From Pseudomonas hefeiensis (GTDB lineage Bacteria > Pseudomonadota > Gammaproteobacteria > Pseudomonadales > Pseudomonadaceae), in NCBI RefSeq assembly GCF_030687835.1, contig NZ_CP117449.1, positions 1,798,001 to 1,862,000 of the forward strand: a stretch of DNA of 64,000 nucleotides, read 5' to 3'. Positions 9,813 through 18,972 of the stretch are shown here, piece after piece. The translations under genes were made by a program, and so were the position numbers. The stretch's first letter is position 1, and every line of letters begins with the position of its first letter. Below the pieces are notes generated by a model, which saw only the letters and a list, made by a program, of their open reading frames with translations, did not search any database and was not told the origin of the DNA.

Positions 9813-10448
9813 GTGTGGGAATTGGTCAAATCCGGCGGCTGGATGATGTTGCCGATCATTCTGAGCTCCATCGTGGCGCTGGGGATTGTTGCCGAACGGC
9901 TGTGGACCCTGCGGGCCAGTCGCGTGACCCCGGAGCATTTGCTTGGCCAGGTCTGGGTCTGGATCAAGGACAAGAAACTGAACAAGGACCGGCTCAAGGA
10001 GCTGCGGGCCAGTTCACCGCTGGGTGAAATCCTCGCCGCGGGCCTGGCAAATTCCAAGCATGGTCGCGAGATCATGAAGGAGTGCATCGAAGAAGCCGCC
10101 GCCCGGGTCATCCATGAGCTGGAACGCTACATCAATGCCCTGGGCACCATCGCCGCCATGGCCCCGTTGCTGGGCCTGCTGGGCACGGTGTTGGGCATGA
10201 TCGACATTTTCAGTTCGTTCACCGGCGCCGGCATGACCGCCAATGCCTCGGTGCTGGCAGGGGGGATTTCCAAGGCCTTGATCACCACGGCCGCCGGATT
10301 GATGGTGGGGATTCCTTCCGTGTTCTTCCATCGGTTCCTGCAGAGACGCATCGATGAGCTGGTGGTGGGCATGGAGCAGGAAGCCATCAAGCTGGTCGAG
10401 GTGGTGCAAGGCGACCGTGACGTGGACCTGGCCGAGGGCAAGAAGTGA
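9813..10448 (+). CDS. exbB: ExbB/TolQ-type proton channel protein
   Basis: 211 residues from GTG 9813, the start that gives the family N-terminus V-WELVKSGGWMMLPI; the longer open frame from 9738 is not family-like. Three membrane helices are visible: one N-terminal, and two in the conserved core LGTIAAMAPLLGLLGTVLGM and ALITTAAGLMVGIPSVFFH. Family role: stator ring of a TonB/Tol-like energy transducer that uses proton-motive force with ExbD. It heads the overlapping operon exbB-exbD-lpxK-ycaR-kdsB-PTP-murB. Which TonB or TolA partner it serves cannot be told from the window; none is encoded here. Confidence 0.92.
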   Translation: MWELVKSGGWMMLPIILSSIVALGIVAERLWTLRASRVTPEHLLGQVWVWIKDKKLNKDRLKELRASSPLGEILAAGLANSKHGREIMKECIEEAAARVIHELERYINALGTIAAMAPLLGLLGTVLGMIDIFSSFTGAGMTANASVLAGGISKALITTAAGLMVGIPSVFFHRFLQRRIDELVVGMEQEAIKLVEVVQGDRDVDLAEGKK

Positions 10449-10873
10449 AATTCCGCCGCAAACCACGGGAAACCGTCGAGATCAACCTCGCGTCGCTGAT
10501 TGACGTGGTGTTCATCCTGCTGCTGTTTTTCGTCGTGACCACCACCTTCACCCGGGAAACCCAGCTCAAGGTGGAGTTGCCGGAAGCGGTCAGCGGCTCG
10601 CCGGCCGAAGACCAGCAACTCAAGAACCTGGAAGTCACGATCAGTGCCGAAGGGACGTTTTCGGTGAACAATCAGTTGCTGCCCAAGAGCGACCTGGCGA
10701 GCCTGATCGATGCGCTGCAGAAGGAGTCCGGCGGCGACACCAGCCTGCCGCTGTCCATCAGCGCCGACGGCAAAACCCCTCATCAATCCGTCATCACCGC
10801 CATGGACGCGGCCGGCAAGCTCGGCTTCAGCCATCTGCGCATGACCACCGTCGAGGCGGCGCCGGCACCCTGA
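10445..10873 (+). CDS. exbD: ExbD/TolR-type biopolymer transport protein
   Basis: 142 residues: a short cytoplasmic N-terminus, one membrane helix (about 13-35) with the conserved acidic residue in [16 protein letters not shown] (the Asp used in proton transfer in this family), and a periplasmic domain. GTG 10445 overlaps the exbB stop by 4 bp, and its own stop overlaps the lpxK start by one base, so the three are translationally coupled. Works with ExbB as a proton-driven motor in the inner membrane. Confidence 0.92.
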   Translation: MKFRRKPRETVEINLASLIDVVFILLLFFVVTTTFTRETQLKVELPEAVSGSPAEDQQLKNLEVTISAEGTFSVNNQLLPKSDLASLIDALQKESGGDTSLPLSISADGKTPHQSVITAMDAAGKLGFSHLRMTTVEAAPAP

Positions 10874-11883
10874 TGGCCATGTCTGATCGATTGCTTGCCG
10901 CCTGGTACGAAGGTCACCCGGCCCTGACGCTGTTGCGGCCACTGGAGTGGTTGTACCGGCGGGTGGTGATGGGCAAACGCGAGCGTTTTCTGGCGGGCGA
11001 GGGTGAGATTTACCAACCGCCCGTGCCGTTGGTGGTGGTGGGCAACATCACTGTTGGCGGCACTGGCAAGACGCCATTGATCCTGTGGATGATCCAGCAT
11101 TGCCAGCGCAGTGGCCTGCGGGTCGGTGTGGTGAGCCGGGGTTATGGCGCCAAACCACCCCATTTGCCGTGGCGAGTCGAGGCCGGGCAGGGCGCCGACA
11201 TCGCCGGTGATGAGCCACTGCTGATTGTCCAGCGCAGCGGCGTGCCATTGATGATCGATCCGGATCGCAGCCGGGCGGTCCAGGCGCTGCTGGAGGCTCA
11301 ACCGCTGGACCTGATCCTGTCCGACGACGGCATGCAACATTACCGCCTGGCCCGGGATCTTGAGTTGGTGCTGATCGACAACGCCCGCGGCCTGGGCAAT
11401 CGACGTTGTCTGCCTGCCGGTCCGCTGCGTGAACCCGCGGAGCGTCTGCAATCGGTCGATGCCGTGCTGTATAACGGCGCCAGCGCCGACCGCGAAGACG
11501 GCTTTGCCTTCGAACTGCGACCCACTGCCCTGGTGAATCTGGCCAGTGGCGAACGGCGGCCACTGGACCATTTTCCGCCTGGCCAGGCCCTGCATGCGGT
11601 GGCCGGCATCGGCAATCCCCGGCGTTTCTTCAACACCCTCGAAACGCTACACTGGCGACCTATACCGCACGGGTTTGCCGACCACGCCCAATACAGCGCC
11701 CAGGCATTGAATTTCACGCCGTCGTTGCCGGTGGTCATGACGGAAAAGGACGCGGTCAAATGCCGTGCCTTCGCCGAGCCCCATTGGTGGTACCTGGCGG
11801 TGGACGCCGCGCCGTCGCCAGCCTTCGCGGACTGGTTCGATACCCAGTTGATGCGCCTGTTACCGGATCGGCTTTTGCCTTAA
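10873..11883 (+). CDS. lpxK: Tetraacyldisaccharide 4'-kinase
   Basis: 336 residues. Phosphorylates the 4' position of the lipid A disaccharide in the Raetz pathway, at the cytoplasmic face of the inner membrane. Visible signatures: an N-terminal membrane-associated helix, the P-loop [14 protein letters not shown], then [21 protein letters not shown], both typical of LpxK. TGATG overlap with exbD. Linkage with kdsB (Kdo activation) and murB makes this an envelope-synthesis operon. Confidence 0.95.
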   Translation: MAMSDRLLAAWYEGHPALTLLRPLEWLYRRVVMGKRERFLAGEGEIYQPPVPLVVVGNITVGGTGKTPLILWMIQHCQRSGLRVGVVSRGYGAKPPHLPWRVEAGQGADIAGDEPLLIVQRSGVPLMIDPDRSRAVQALLEAQPLDLILSDDGMQHYRLARDLELVLIDNARGLGNRRCLPAGPLREPAERLQSVDAVLYNGASADREDGFAFELRPTALVNLASGERRPLDHFPPGQALHAVAGIGNPRRFFNTLETLHWRPIPHGFADHAQYSAQALNFTPSLPVVMTEKDAVKCRAFAEPHWWYLAVDAAPSPAFADWFDTQLMRLLPDRLLP

Positions 11884-11907
11884 AACCATTTATCCAGGGA
11901 AATCTTC

Positions 11908-12093
11908 ATGGACACCAAATTGCTCGACATTCTGGCCTGCCCGGTCTGCAAAGGCCCCCTCAAGCTCAGCGCCGACAAAACCGAGCTGATCAGCAAAGGC
12001 GCAGGCCTGGCCTATCCGATTCGCGATGGCATCCCGGTGATGCTCGAAAGCGAGGCCCGTACCCTGACCACCGACGAGCGCCTGGATAAATGA
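11908..12093 (+). CDS. ycaR: Trm112-family small protein (YcaR)
   Basis: 61 residues beginning [19 protein letters not shown], with one CPVC pair and then [16 protein letters not shown], as in E. coli YcaR and other bacterial Trm112-like proteins. Usually found between lpxK and kdsB, as here. Its stop overlaps the kdsB start by 4 bp. Its biochemical role in bacteria is not settled; eukaryotic relatives activate methyltransferases. Only the first zinc-binding cysteine pair is present, so metal binding is doubtful. Confidence 0.92.
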   Translation: MDTKLLDILACPVCKGPLKLSADKTELISKGAGLAYPIRDGIPVMLESEARTLTTDERLDK

Positions 12094-12854
12094 CCGCAGC
12101 CTTTACCGTTGTCATTCCGTCGCGCTTTGCCTCGACGCGCCTGCCCGGCAAGCCGTTGCTGTTGATCGCCGGCAAGCCGATGATCCAGCACGTGTGGGAA
12201 CAGGCTTGCAAAAGCAGCGCCCAGCGCGTGGTAGTGGCGACCGACGATGGGCGCATCGTGGAGGCCTGCAAGGGCTTTGGCGCCGAAGTGGTGCTGACTC
12301 GCGAGGATCACAACTCCGGGACTGATCGCCTGGCGGAAGTCGCCGCCAAGCTGGGCCTGGAGCCCGACGCCATCGTGGTCAATGTGCAGGGCGATGAACC
12401 GTTGATCCCGCCCAGCGTGATCGATCAGGTTGCAAACAATCTGGCAGCCCATCCCGAAGCGCGCATGGCCACCCTGGCCGAGCCGATCGAGGATCTGCAA
12501 ACCCTGTTCAACCCCAACGTGGTCAAGGTTGTCAGCGACCTCAATGGCCTGGCACTGACTTTCAGCCGCGCCACCTTGCCCTGGGCCCGTGATGCATTCG
12601 CGCAAAGCCGGGAGGTAATGCCTGACAGTGTGCCGTATCGCCGCCACATCGGCATTTACGCTTACCGCGCAGGTTTCCTCGAGGATTTCGTCGCCTGGGG
12701 CCCGTGCTGGCTGGAAAACACCGAATCCCTGGAGCAACTGCGTGCCCTGTGGCACGGCGTGCGAATCCACGTCGCCGATGCGCTGATTGCCCCGCCGACC
12801 GGCGTCGACACGGTGGAAGACCTCGAGCGCGTTCGTCGCCTGCTGGAGGCCTGA
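12090..12854 (+). CDS. kdsB: 3-deoxy-manno-octulosonate cytidylyltransferase
   Basis: 254 residues. Forms CMP-Kdo from CTP and Kdo for lipopolysaccharide inner core. Shows the nucleotidyltransferase start [16 protein letters not shown] (with the Arg/Lys that bind CTP), [13 protein letters not shown], and the C-terminal [13 protein letters not shown]. Start overlaps ycaR; its stop overlaps the start of the phosphatase gene, in a chain of coupled genes. Confidence 0.96.
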   Translation: MTAAFTVVIPSRFASTRLPGKPLLLIAGKPMIQHVWEQACKSSAQRVVVATDDGRIVEACKGFGAEVVLTREDHNSGTDRLAEVAAKLGLEPDAIVVNVQGDEPLIPPSVIDQVANNLAAHPEARMATLAEPIEDLQTLFNPNVVKVVSDLNGLALTFSRATLPWARDAFAQSREVMPDSVPYRRHIGIYAYRAGFLEDFVAWGPCWLENTESLEQLRALWHGVRIHVADALIAPPTGVDTVEDLERVRRLLEA

Positions 12855-13318
12855 TGCGGGTTCTGTTTGTCTGCCTCGGCAACATCTGCCGATCACCCAC
12901 CGCCGAAGGCATCCTGCGGCACAAACTGCGCGAGGCCGGGCTGGCCGAACAGGTGGAAGTCGCTTCCGCCGGCACCGGTGACTGGCATGTCGGCAAGGCT
13001 CCGGACAAACGCAGCCAGGCTGCGGCCCTGCGACGCGGCTATGACTTGTCGGCCCAGCGTGCCCGGCAAGTCAGCCGGGCTGATTTTGCCGCGTATGACC
13101 TGATTCTGGCGATGGACGGCAGCAACCTGCGCAACCTCAAGTCCCTGCAACCGGCCAATGGTCGGGCCGAACTGGATTTGTTCCTGCGCCGCTACGAGGC
13201 TGAACTTGATGACGTACCGGACCCGTACTACGACGGCGAACAGGGTTTCGAGCAAGTGCTGGATCTGATCGAACGTGCCACGGATCGCCTGGTGATCGAG
13301 TTGAAGGGGCGGTTATGA
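12854..13318 (+). CDS. Low-molecular-weight protein tyrosine phosphatase
   Basis: 154 residues from ATG 12854, which overlaps the kdsB stop. The active-site P-loop CLGNICR (CX5R, Cys7 to Arg13, followed by SPTAEG) opens the protein, and the general-acid Asp is in VPDPYYDG (Asp123). Members usually dephosphorylate tyrosine-phosphorylated proteins; those near polysaccharide genes regulate tyrosine kinases. No cognate kinase is present here. Position between kdsB and murB suggests a link with envelope synthesis, an inference from context only. Confidence 0.93.
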   Translation: MRVLFVCLGNICRSPTAEGILRHKLREAGLAEQVEVASAGTGDWHVGKAPDKRSQAAALRRGYDLSAQRARQVSRADFAAYDLILAMDGSNLRNLKSLQPANGRAELDLFLRRYEAELDDVPDPYYDGEQGFEQVLDLIERATDRLVIELKGRL

Positions 13319-14334
13319 CCTTGCAAGTGCGGGCCGGCGTCAGCCTCAAGCGGTTCAACAGCTTTGGCGTGGACGTCACCGCCCGGTTATTCGCCGAAGC
13401 TCACAGCGACGCCGATGTTCGCCAGGCGCTGGCCTATGCCAGCGCCAATGAAGTGCCGTTGCTGGTGATCGGTGGTGGCAGCAACTTGCTGCTGACCGGC
13501 GATGTCGATGCGCTGGTGTTGCGCATGGCCAGCCAAGGGATTCGTCTGCTCAGCGATGATGGCGAGCGGGTACTGATCGAAGCTGAAGCAGGCGAACCGT
13601 GGCACCCTTTTGTCCAGTACACGCTGGCGCAAGGCTGGTCGGGGCTGGAGAACCTCAGCCTGATTCCCGGTACGGTGGGGGCCGCGCCGATGCAAAACAT
13701 CGGTGCCTACGGCGTGGAGATCAAGGATGTATTCGCCGGCCTCACCGCCCTGGATCGGCAAACCGGTGAGCTGCGCGATTTCACTCTCGAAGAATGCCGT
13801 TTCGCCTACCGCGACAGCCTGTTTAAGCAGCAAGTGGGTCGCTGGCTGATCCTGCGAGTGCGCTTTGCCCTCAGTCGCGCCGCGCATTTGCACCTGGAGT
13901 ACGGTCCGGTCCGCCAGCGGTTGACCGAACTGGGCATCGAACAGGCGACTCCCTCGGATGTCAGCCGGGCCATCTGCAGCATTCGCAGTGAAAAGCTCCC
14001 TGACCCGGCGGTGCTGGGCAACGCCGGCAGTTTCTTCAAGAACCCGCTGGTGCCGGCTTCGCACGTCGCGCAACTCAAGCTGCAATACCCGGATCTGGTG
14101 GCTTATCCACAACCCCGGGGGCAGATGAAAATTGCCGCCGGTTGGTTGATCGAGCGCGCTGGCTGGAAAGGCTTTCGCGAAGGCGACGCTGGGGTGCATA
14201 AGTTGCAGGCCTTGGTGCTGGTCAACTACGGCTGCGCCACCGGTCCGCAATTGCTGGATCTGGCCCTGCGCATCCAGAAAGACATTGCCGAACGTTTTCA
14301 GGTCGATCTGGAAATGGAGCCCAATCGGTACTGA
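13315..14334 (+). CDS. murB: UDP-N-acetylenolpyruvoylglucosamine reductase
   Basis: 339 residues, type I MurB length. FAD- and NADPH-dependent second step of UDP-MurNAc synthesis. FAD-binding motifs include VIGGGSNLLLTGD and SLIPGTVGAAPMQNIGAYG; the proton-donating serine is in NAGSFFKNPLV, and the substrate-closing C-terminal region ends in LEMEPNRY. Overlaps the phosphatase by 4 bp. Last gene of the exbB operon; a strong hairpin follows at 14352-14408. Confidence 0.96.
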   Translation: MTLQVRAGVSLKRFNSFGVDVTARLFAEAHSDADVRQALAYASANEVPLLVIGGGSNLLLTGDVDALVLRMASQGIRLLSDDGERVLIEAEAGEPWHPFVQYTLAQGWSGLENLSLIPGTVGAAPMQNIGAYGVEIKDVFAGLTALDRQTGELRDFTLEECRFAYRDSLFKQQVGRWLILRVRFALSRAAHLHLEYGPVRQRLTELGIEQATPSDVSRAICSIRSEKLPDPAVLGNAGSFFKNPLVPASHVAQLKLQYPDLVAYPQPRGQMKIAAGWLIERAGWKGFREGDAGVHKLQALVLVNYGCATGPQLLDLALRIQKDIAERFQVDLEMEPNRY

Positions 14335-14351
14335 ACCTGGCTTTCACCGAG

Positions 14352-14408
14352 CGCCCTGCACAACCTCGCACAAGGATCATTTGTGCAGGATTGTGCAGGG
14401 CGTTTTGC
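14352..14408 (+). terminator. Terminator after murB with nested repeats
   Basis: CGCCCTGCACAA (14352-14363) pairs with TTGTGCAGGGCG (14391-14402), and an inner GCACAA (14368-14373) pairs with TTGTGC (14381-14386), followed by TTTTGCTT. The TTGTGC core thus occurs twice in each arm, making an unusually long stem. Confidence 0.8.
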
Positions 14409-14438
14409 TTAATCCTGGGTTAATTTAGTGGGCTAACG

Positions 14439-14453
14439 ATGCGACCATCGCAT
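14439..14453. promoter_or_regulatory. Palindrome upstream of the molybdenum hydroxylase operon
   Basis: ATGCGA-CCA-TCGCAT is a perfect 6-bp dyad with a 3-bp centre, about 140 bp before the first gene of the operon. It is a candidate operator; no regulator gene is adjacent. The rest of 14409-14590 shows no gene. Confidence 0.4.
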
Positions 14454-14590
14454 TAATGAAGGCCCGGTGCAGACGCTTGCGTGTTTGCACAAGAGAGCCC
14501 AATTAGCCTGAGTCAGTCTGCGCCAACCGAACCGTTGCCCAAACGGCAGATTGCTCGACCCCATAACTCGATCACTATGCGGGCGTGCCC

Positions 14591-15061
14591 ATGATTACCC
14601 TGAAGCTCAATGGAAAAGATCACCAACTGGATGTGACCGAGGACATGCCGCTGTTATGGGCTATCCGCGATGTAGCCGGTTACAACGGCACCAAATTTGG
14701 CTGCGGCATGGGCCTGTGCGGCGCCTGCACCATCCACGTCGACGGTGCCCCGGTGCGTAGTTGCATCACCCCGATTGGCTCGGTGAAAGGCCAGAATGTC
14801 ACCACCATCGATGCGCTTCACGTCGACCCGGTCGGGCAAATTGTCCAGAAGGCCTGGCTCGATACGGCAGTGGCCCAGTGTGGCTACTGTCAGGGCGGGC
14901 AAATCATGTCCGCGACCGCTTTGCTCAAGACCAACCCCAACCCGAGCGATGAGCAGATCGAGGAGGCGATGGTCGGCAACATCTGCCGCTGCGGCACCTA
15001 TAACCGGATCAAGACTGCGATCCGCCAGGCTTCCACCCACCTGAAGGAGGCCAAGGCATGA
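14591..15061 (+). CDS. (2Fe-2S)-binding subunit of a molybdenum hydroxylase (IorA-like)
   Basis: 156 residues from ATG 14591. It carries two 2Fe-2S cluster sites typical of the small subunit of xanthine oxidase-family enzymes: a plant-ferredoxin-like site in CGMGLCGACTIHVDG with a later Cys in VRSC, and a helical-domain site in CGYCQGGQI with CRCG. Closest layout is isoquinoline 1-oxidoreductase alpha subunit or aldehyde oxidoreductase small subunits. It transfers electrons from the Mo centre of the next gene product. Overlaps the next gene by 4 bp. The substrate is unknown. Confidence 0.93.
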   Translation: MITLKLNGKDHQLDVTEDMPLLWAIRDVAGYNGTKFGCGMGLCGACTIHVDGAPVRSCITPIGSVKGQNVTTIDALHVDPVGQIVQKAWLDTAVAQCGYCQGGQIMSATALLKTNPNPSDEQIEEAMVGNICRCGTYNRIKTAIRQASTHLKEAKA

Positions 15062-17373
15062 GCCGCTTACCTAATGATTTTGTGCTGAGCAACTTCAGCC
15101 GGCGTGGTTTCCTCAAAGGCGCGAGTGCCACTGGCGTGTTGGTACTGGCTGCCAGTTGGGGCCTACCGGACGCCTTTGCCGAGGACAAGAAATTCGGCGG
15201 CGAGGGCATGCCCAATGGTGTGATCGACGACCCGAAAGTGTACGTGAGCATCGCCGCTGATGGCAGTGTGACGGTGATCTGCAACCGTTCGGAAATGGGC
15301 CAGGGCGTGCGTACCAGCCTGACCATGGTGGTGGCCGATGAACTGGACGCGGACTGGGCACGGGTCAAGGTGCAGCAGGCACCGGCTGATGAGGTGCGCT
15401 TCGGCAACCAGGACACCGACGGTTCGCGCAGCATGCGTCACTGGTACGAGCCGATGCGTCGTTGCGGGGCCGCCGCCCGGACCATGTTGGAACTGGCCGC
15501 CGCTGCCCAGTGGAATGTCCCGGCGAGTGAGTGTCGTGCCCAATTGCACAAAGTCGTGCACCAGCCTTCCGGTCGGGAACTGGGATATGGCGCGTTGGCC
15601 GCCGCGGCCAGTGCCTTGCCAGTGCCGGCCGGTGACAGCCTGCGCCTCAAGCAACCTTCGGAGTTTCGCTACATCGGCAAGGAGTCGAGCCGGGCCATTG
15701 ATGGTGAAGACGTCGTCAACGGTCGTGCGGTGTTCGGCGCCGATGTACATTTCGACGGCATGCTCTATGCCGTCGTGGCTCGCCCGCCAGTCTATGGCGG
15801 CAAGGTCAAGAGCCTGGACAGCAGCGCGGCGCTGAAAGTGCCAGGCGTGGTCAAGGTGCTGCAGATCGAAGGACGTCCGCTGCCCTCCGAGTTCCAGCCT
15901 CTGGGCGGCGTGGCGGTGGTGGCGAAAAATACCTGGGCGGCGATCAAGGGCCGCGAGGCGCTGAAAATCGAATGGGACGACGGTCCGAATGCCGGCTATG
16001 ACTCCGTCGCCTATCGCAAGGAGCTGGAAGCCGCCGCCCTCAAGCCTGGCAAAGTCTTGCGCAACACGGGCGACCTCGATGAGGCGTTGGCCAAGGCCGA
16101 CTCGACCCTGGAGGCGTCCTATTACCTGCCGCATCTGTCTCAGTCGCCGATGGAGCCGATGGTTGCCGTCGCCCGGTTCAAGGATGGCCAGTGCGAAGCC
16201 TGGGCACCGAGCCAGGCACCGCAGGTCACCCGTGAACGCGTCGCCGAACGATTGGGGATCCCTTTCGACAAGGTCACGGTGCACATTACGCTGTTGGGTG
16301 GCGGTTTCGGGCGCAAGTCCAAACCCGATTTTGTCCTCGAAGCGGCCGTGTTGGCCAAGGAGTTTCCAGGCCAGGCGGTACGGGTGCAGTGGACCCGCGA
16401 AGATGACATCCATCATTCGTATTTCCACACCGTATCGGCCGAATACCTCAAGGCTGGCCTGAACCAGGACGGGATGCCGTCCGGCTGGCTGCATCGCACC
16501 GTAGCCCCGAGCATCACCGCACTGTTTGCACCGGGCATGACTCACGAAGCGCCGTTCGAAGTGGGTATGGGCGTGACCAACATGGCCTACGCGATTGCCA
16601 ACATGCGCCTGGAAAATCCCGAAGCGGTGGCCCATACGAGGGTCGGCTGGTACCGCTCGGTGTCGAACATTCCCCACGGTTTTGCGATTCAGAGTTTCAT
16701 CGACGAATTGGCCCACAAGGCCGGCCAGGATCCACTGGCGTATCACGTCAAATTGCTTGGCCCGGACCGTAAGATCGATCCGCGTACCTTGAATGAAGAA
16801 TGGAACTACGGCGAATCCCCCGAGCGTTATCCCATCGATACGGCGCGGATCCGTACGGTGCTGGAAACCGCCGCCAAGGCCGCCGGTTGGGGCCGTAAGC
16901 TGCCCAAGGGCCGTGGCCTGGGGCTGGCGGTGCATTACAGCTTCGTTACCTACGTGGCGGCAGCGCTTGAGGTGGAGGTCAAGGACGATGGTACGTTGAT
17001 CGTGCACAAGGCCGATATTGCCGTGGACTGCGGCCCGCAGATCAACCCCGAGCGCATCCGCTCCCAGTTCGAAGGCGCCTGTGTCATGGGCCTGGGCAAT
17101 GCGGTGGTGGGGGAGATCAGCTTCAAGGATGGCAAGGTCCAGCAAGACAACTTCCACATGTACGAAGTGGCGCGCATGTCTCTGGCTCCCAAGGAGGTCG
17201 CGGTGCACTTGGTCACGCCGCCGGGCGAGGTGCCGTTGGGCGGGGTAGGTGAACCGGGTGTACCGCCGATTGCGCCGGCGCTGTGCAACGCGATTTTCGC
17301 CGCCACCGGCAAGCGCATCCGCACGCTGCCCGTGCGTTATCAGTTGCAAGGTTGGCAGCAGGCCAAAGCCTGA
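15058..17373 (+). CDS. Molybdopterin-binding large subunit of a molybdenum hydroxylase (IorB-like)
   Basis: 771 residues. The N-terminus has a twin-arginine-like motif SRRGFLKG (14-21) followed by a hydrophobic stretch and a possible cleavage region ending DAFA, so the enzyme may be exported with its small subunit. Molybdopterin-binding landmarks include [15 protein letters not shown], the [12 protein letters not shown] region and the catalytic glutamate in [10 protein letters not shown] (Glu732). This two-subunit type has no FAD subunit, so electrons normally go to a cytochrome or other acceptor; none is encoded nearby. Likely hydroxylates an N-heterocycle or aldehyde, but no substrate can be assigned. 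Confidence 0.92.
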   Translation: MSRLPNDFVLSNFSRRGFLKGASATGVLVLAASWGLPDAFAEDKKFGGEGMPNGVIDDPKVYVSIAADGSVTVICNRSEMGQGVRTSLTMVVADELDADWARVKVQQAPADEVRFGNQDTDGSRSMRHWYEPMRRCGAAARTMLELAAAAQWNVPASECRAQLHKVVHQPSGRELGYGALAAAASALPVPAGDSLRLKQPSEFRYIGKESSRAIDGEDVVNGRAVFGADVHFDGMLYAVVARPPVYGGKVKSLDSSAALKVPGVVKVLQIEGRPLPSEFQPLGGVAVVAKNTWAAIKGREALKIEWDDGPNAGYDSVAYRKELEAAALKPGKVLRNTGDLDEALAKADSTLEASYYLPHLSQSPMEPMVAVARFKDGQCEAWAPSQAPQVTRERVAERLGIPFDKVTVHITLLGGGFGRKSKPDFVLEAAVLAKEFPGQAVRVQWTREDDIHHSYFHTVSAEYLKAGLNQDGMPSGWLHRTVAPSITALFAPGMTHEAPFEVGMGVTNMAYAIANMRLENPEAVAHTRVGWYRSVSNIPHGFAIQSFIDELAHKAGQDPLAYHVKLLGPDRKIDPRTLNEEWNYGESPERYPIDTARIRTVLETAAKAAGWGRKLPKGRGLGLAVHYSFVTYVAAALEVEVKDDGTLIVHKADIAVDCGPQINPERIRSQFEGACVMGLGNAVVGEISFKDGKVQQDNFHMYEVARMSLAPKEVAVHLVTPPGEVPLGGVGEPGVPPIAPALCNAIFAATGKRIRTLPVRYQLQGWQQAKA

Positions 17374-18344
17374 TGGACAGCGTTGATCTGAACGTCTTGC
17401 GCAGCGTGCTTGAGTGGCGCCGCGCCGGGCAGCGGGTGGTGTTGTTTACGGTGGTCCAGACCTGGGGTACCGCGCCGAGGCCGCCGGGGGCGATGTTGGC
17501 CCTGCGCGAGGACGGCGTGGTAATTGGCTCGGTGTCGGGTGGTTGTGTCGAGGATGACCTGATCGCCCGGTTGCACGATGGGCGTATTCCGGCGGACGGT
17601 CCGCCGGTGCAGCTCATCACCTATGGCGTGACTCGTGAGGAGGCGGCGCGTTTCGGCCTGCCGTGCGGCGGCACCTTGCGCCTGACCGAAGAGCGGGTCG
17701 GCGATTGGCAATGGGTCGCAGAGCTGCTGGAGCGCTGCGAAGGCCATGAGATTGTCGCCCGTGAGCTGACCGTCGCCACAGGCGAAGTGGTGCTGACGCC
17801 GGCCAGTAAAACCGACGCCCTGGTATTCGACGGTCAAGCCCTGCGGGCCATCTACGGCCCGCGCTGGCGACTGCTCTTGATCGGTGCCGGACAACTGTCG
17901 CGTTATGTGGCAGAAATGGCCCGGTTGCTGGATTTCGAGGTGTTGATCTGCGATCCGCGCAAGGAATTTGTCTACGGTTGGGAAGAGCAGCATGGCCGCT
18001 TCGTTTCCGGCATGCCTGACGAAGCGGTGTTGAGCATCCAGACTGACGAGCGCACGGCCATTGTCGCCCTGACCCATGATCCACGATTGGACGACATGGC
18101 GTTGCTCACGGCCCTGGACTCCAAGGCTTTTTATGTCGGGGCCTTGGGCTCTCGGGTTAACAGCCAGAAGCGCCGGGATAACCTGGCTCAGCTAGGCTTG
18201 TCAGCACAGGCTATCGAGCGGCTGCACGGGCCGATCGGTTTGCACATCGGCAGCCATACGCCGGCGGAAATCGCCTTGTCGTTGCTGGCTGAAATCGTGG
18301 CGATCAAGAATGGCGTCGAGTTGCGCCAGAAGAAGCCGCTGTAA
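17373..18344 (+). CDS. XdhC/CoxF-family molybdenum hydroxylase maturation factor
   Basis: 323 residues from ATG 17373, overlapping the preceding stop (TGATG). The N-terminal XdhC/CoxI domain shows VVQTWGTAPRPPGAML and GSVSGGCVEDDL; the C-terminal Rossmann-like domain has LLLIGAGQLSRYVAEMA and LTHDPRLDD. The family binds molybdenum cofactor, promotes its sulfuration and inserts it into xanthine dehydrogenase-type enzymes. Its presence in the operon supports the large subunit being a sulfurated Mo enzyme. Confidence 0.92.
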   Translation: MDSVDLNVLRSVLEWRRAGQRVVLFTVVQTWGTAPRPPGAMLALREDGVVIGSVSGGCVEDDLIARLHDGRIPADGPPVQLITYGVTREEAARFGLPCGGTLRLTEERVGDWQWVAELLERCEGHEIVARELTVATGEVVLTPASKTDALVFDGQALRAIYGPRWRLLLIGAGQLSRYVAEMARLLDFEVLICDPRKEFVYGWEEQHGRFVSGMPDEAVLSIQTDERTAIVALTHDPRLDDMALLTALDSKAFYVGALGSRVNSQKRRDNLAQLGLSAQAIERLHGPIGLHIGSHTPAEIALSLLAEIVAIKNGVELRQKKPL

Positions 18345-18364
18345 TCAGCAGGCGAGGAGGAGGG

Positions 18365-18955
18365 ATGTCTGGATCGATTGGCGTGATCATTCTCGCGGCA
18401 GGATCGGGCAGTCGTTTCCGTGAGGTTGCAGGCCAGGACAAAGATAAGTTGCTGGCCGATTGCACGGGCCGTGATGACGCCGTCCGATCGGTCATTGAGC
18501 AGGTGTTGGTGAACTTGCCAGCCTCCCTGGAAAAGCGTGTGCTGGTGACCCGCGAGGATCGTCCACAGGCGATTCGCATGGCGCAGGCTTATGGGTGCGA
18601 TTTTGTCGAGCTGGACTCGCCCGGCCTGGGTGACAGTATCGCTGCGGGTGTCCAGGCTTGCCCGGACCTTGATGGCTGGTTGATCGTGCTGGGTGACATG
18701 CCGTTCATCCTGCCGTCGAGCATCGAGCAGGTGGTGGCGCGGATCAGTGAGGATGGCATCAGTGTGCCGGTCCTTGGGGGTGAATATGGGCATCCTGTCG
18801 GATTTGGCCGTGCGTTTGGTGCGAAATTGATGGCATTGACCGCAGATCGCGGCGCCAAGGTGTTGTTTACCGGGGCGCGAGTGGTTGAGGTGGCGGTGGA
18901 CGATCCTGGCGTGACGTGGGATGTCGATGTGCCAGAGGCACTGGCCTTCAAATAA
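18365..18955 (+). CDS. MocA-like nucleotidyltransferase
   Basis: 196 residues with a MobA/MocA-type NTP-transferase fold: GVIILAAGSGSRFREV at the start and WLIVLGDMPFILPSS in the middle. In this setting the family adds CMP to molybdopterin, giving the cytosine dinucleotide cofactor used by xanthine oxidase-family enzymes. The usual LAAGxSxRxG pattern has a FREVAGQDKDK insertion before the Lys, so the triphosphate loop is slightly atypical. Last gene of the Mo operon; 20 bp after the XdhC gene with GAGGAGGG as ribosome site. Confidence 0.87.
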   Translation: MSGSIGVIILAAGSGSRFREVAGQDKDKLLADCTGRDDAVRSVIEQVLVNLPASLEKRVLVTREDRPQAIRMAQAYGCDFVELDSPGLGDSIAAGVQACPDLDGWLIVLGDMPFILPSSIEQVVARISEDGISVPVLGGEYGHPVGFGRAFGAKLMALTADRGAKVLFTGARVVEVAVDDPGVTWDVDVPEALAFK

Positions 18956-18972
18956 CAGACGACGCAGAACCC

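Noticed and set aside
15163..17349. 728-codon frame opposite the Mo large subunit
   Set aside because: Shadow of codon bias; composition is His/Arg/Gln-rich with no domain, while the other strand has full motifs.
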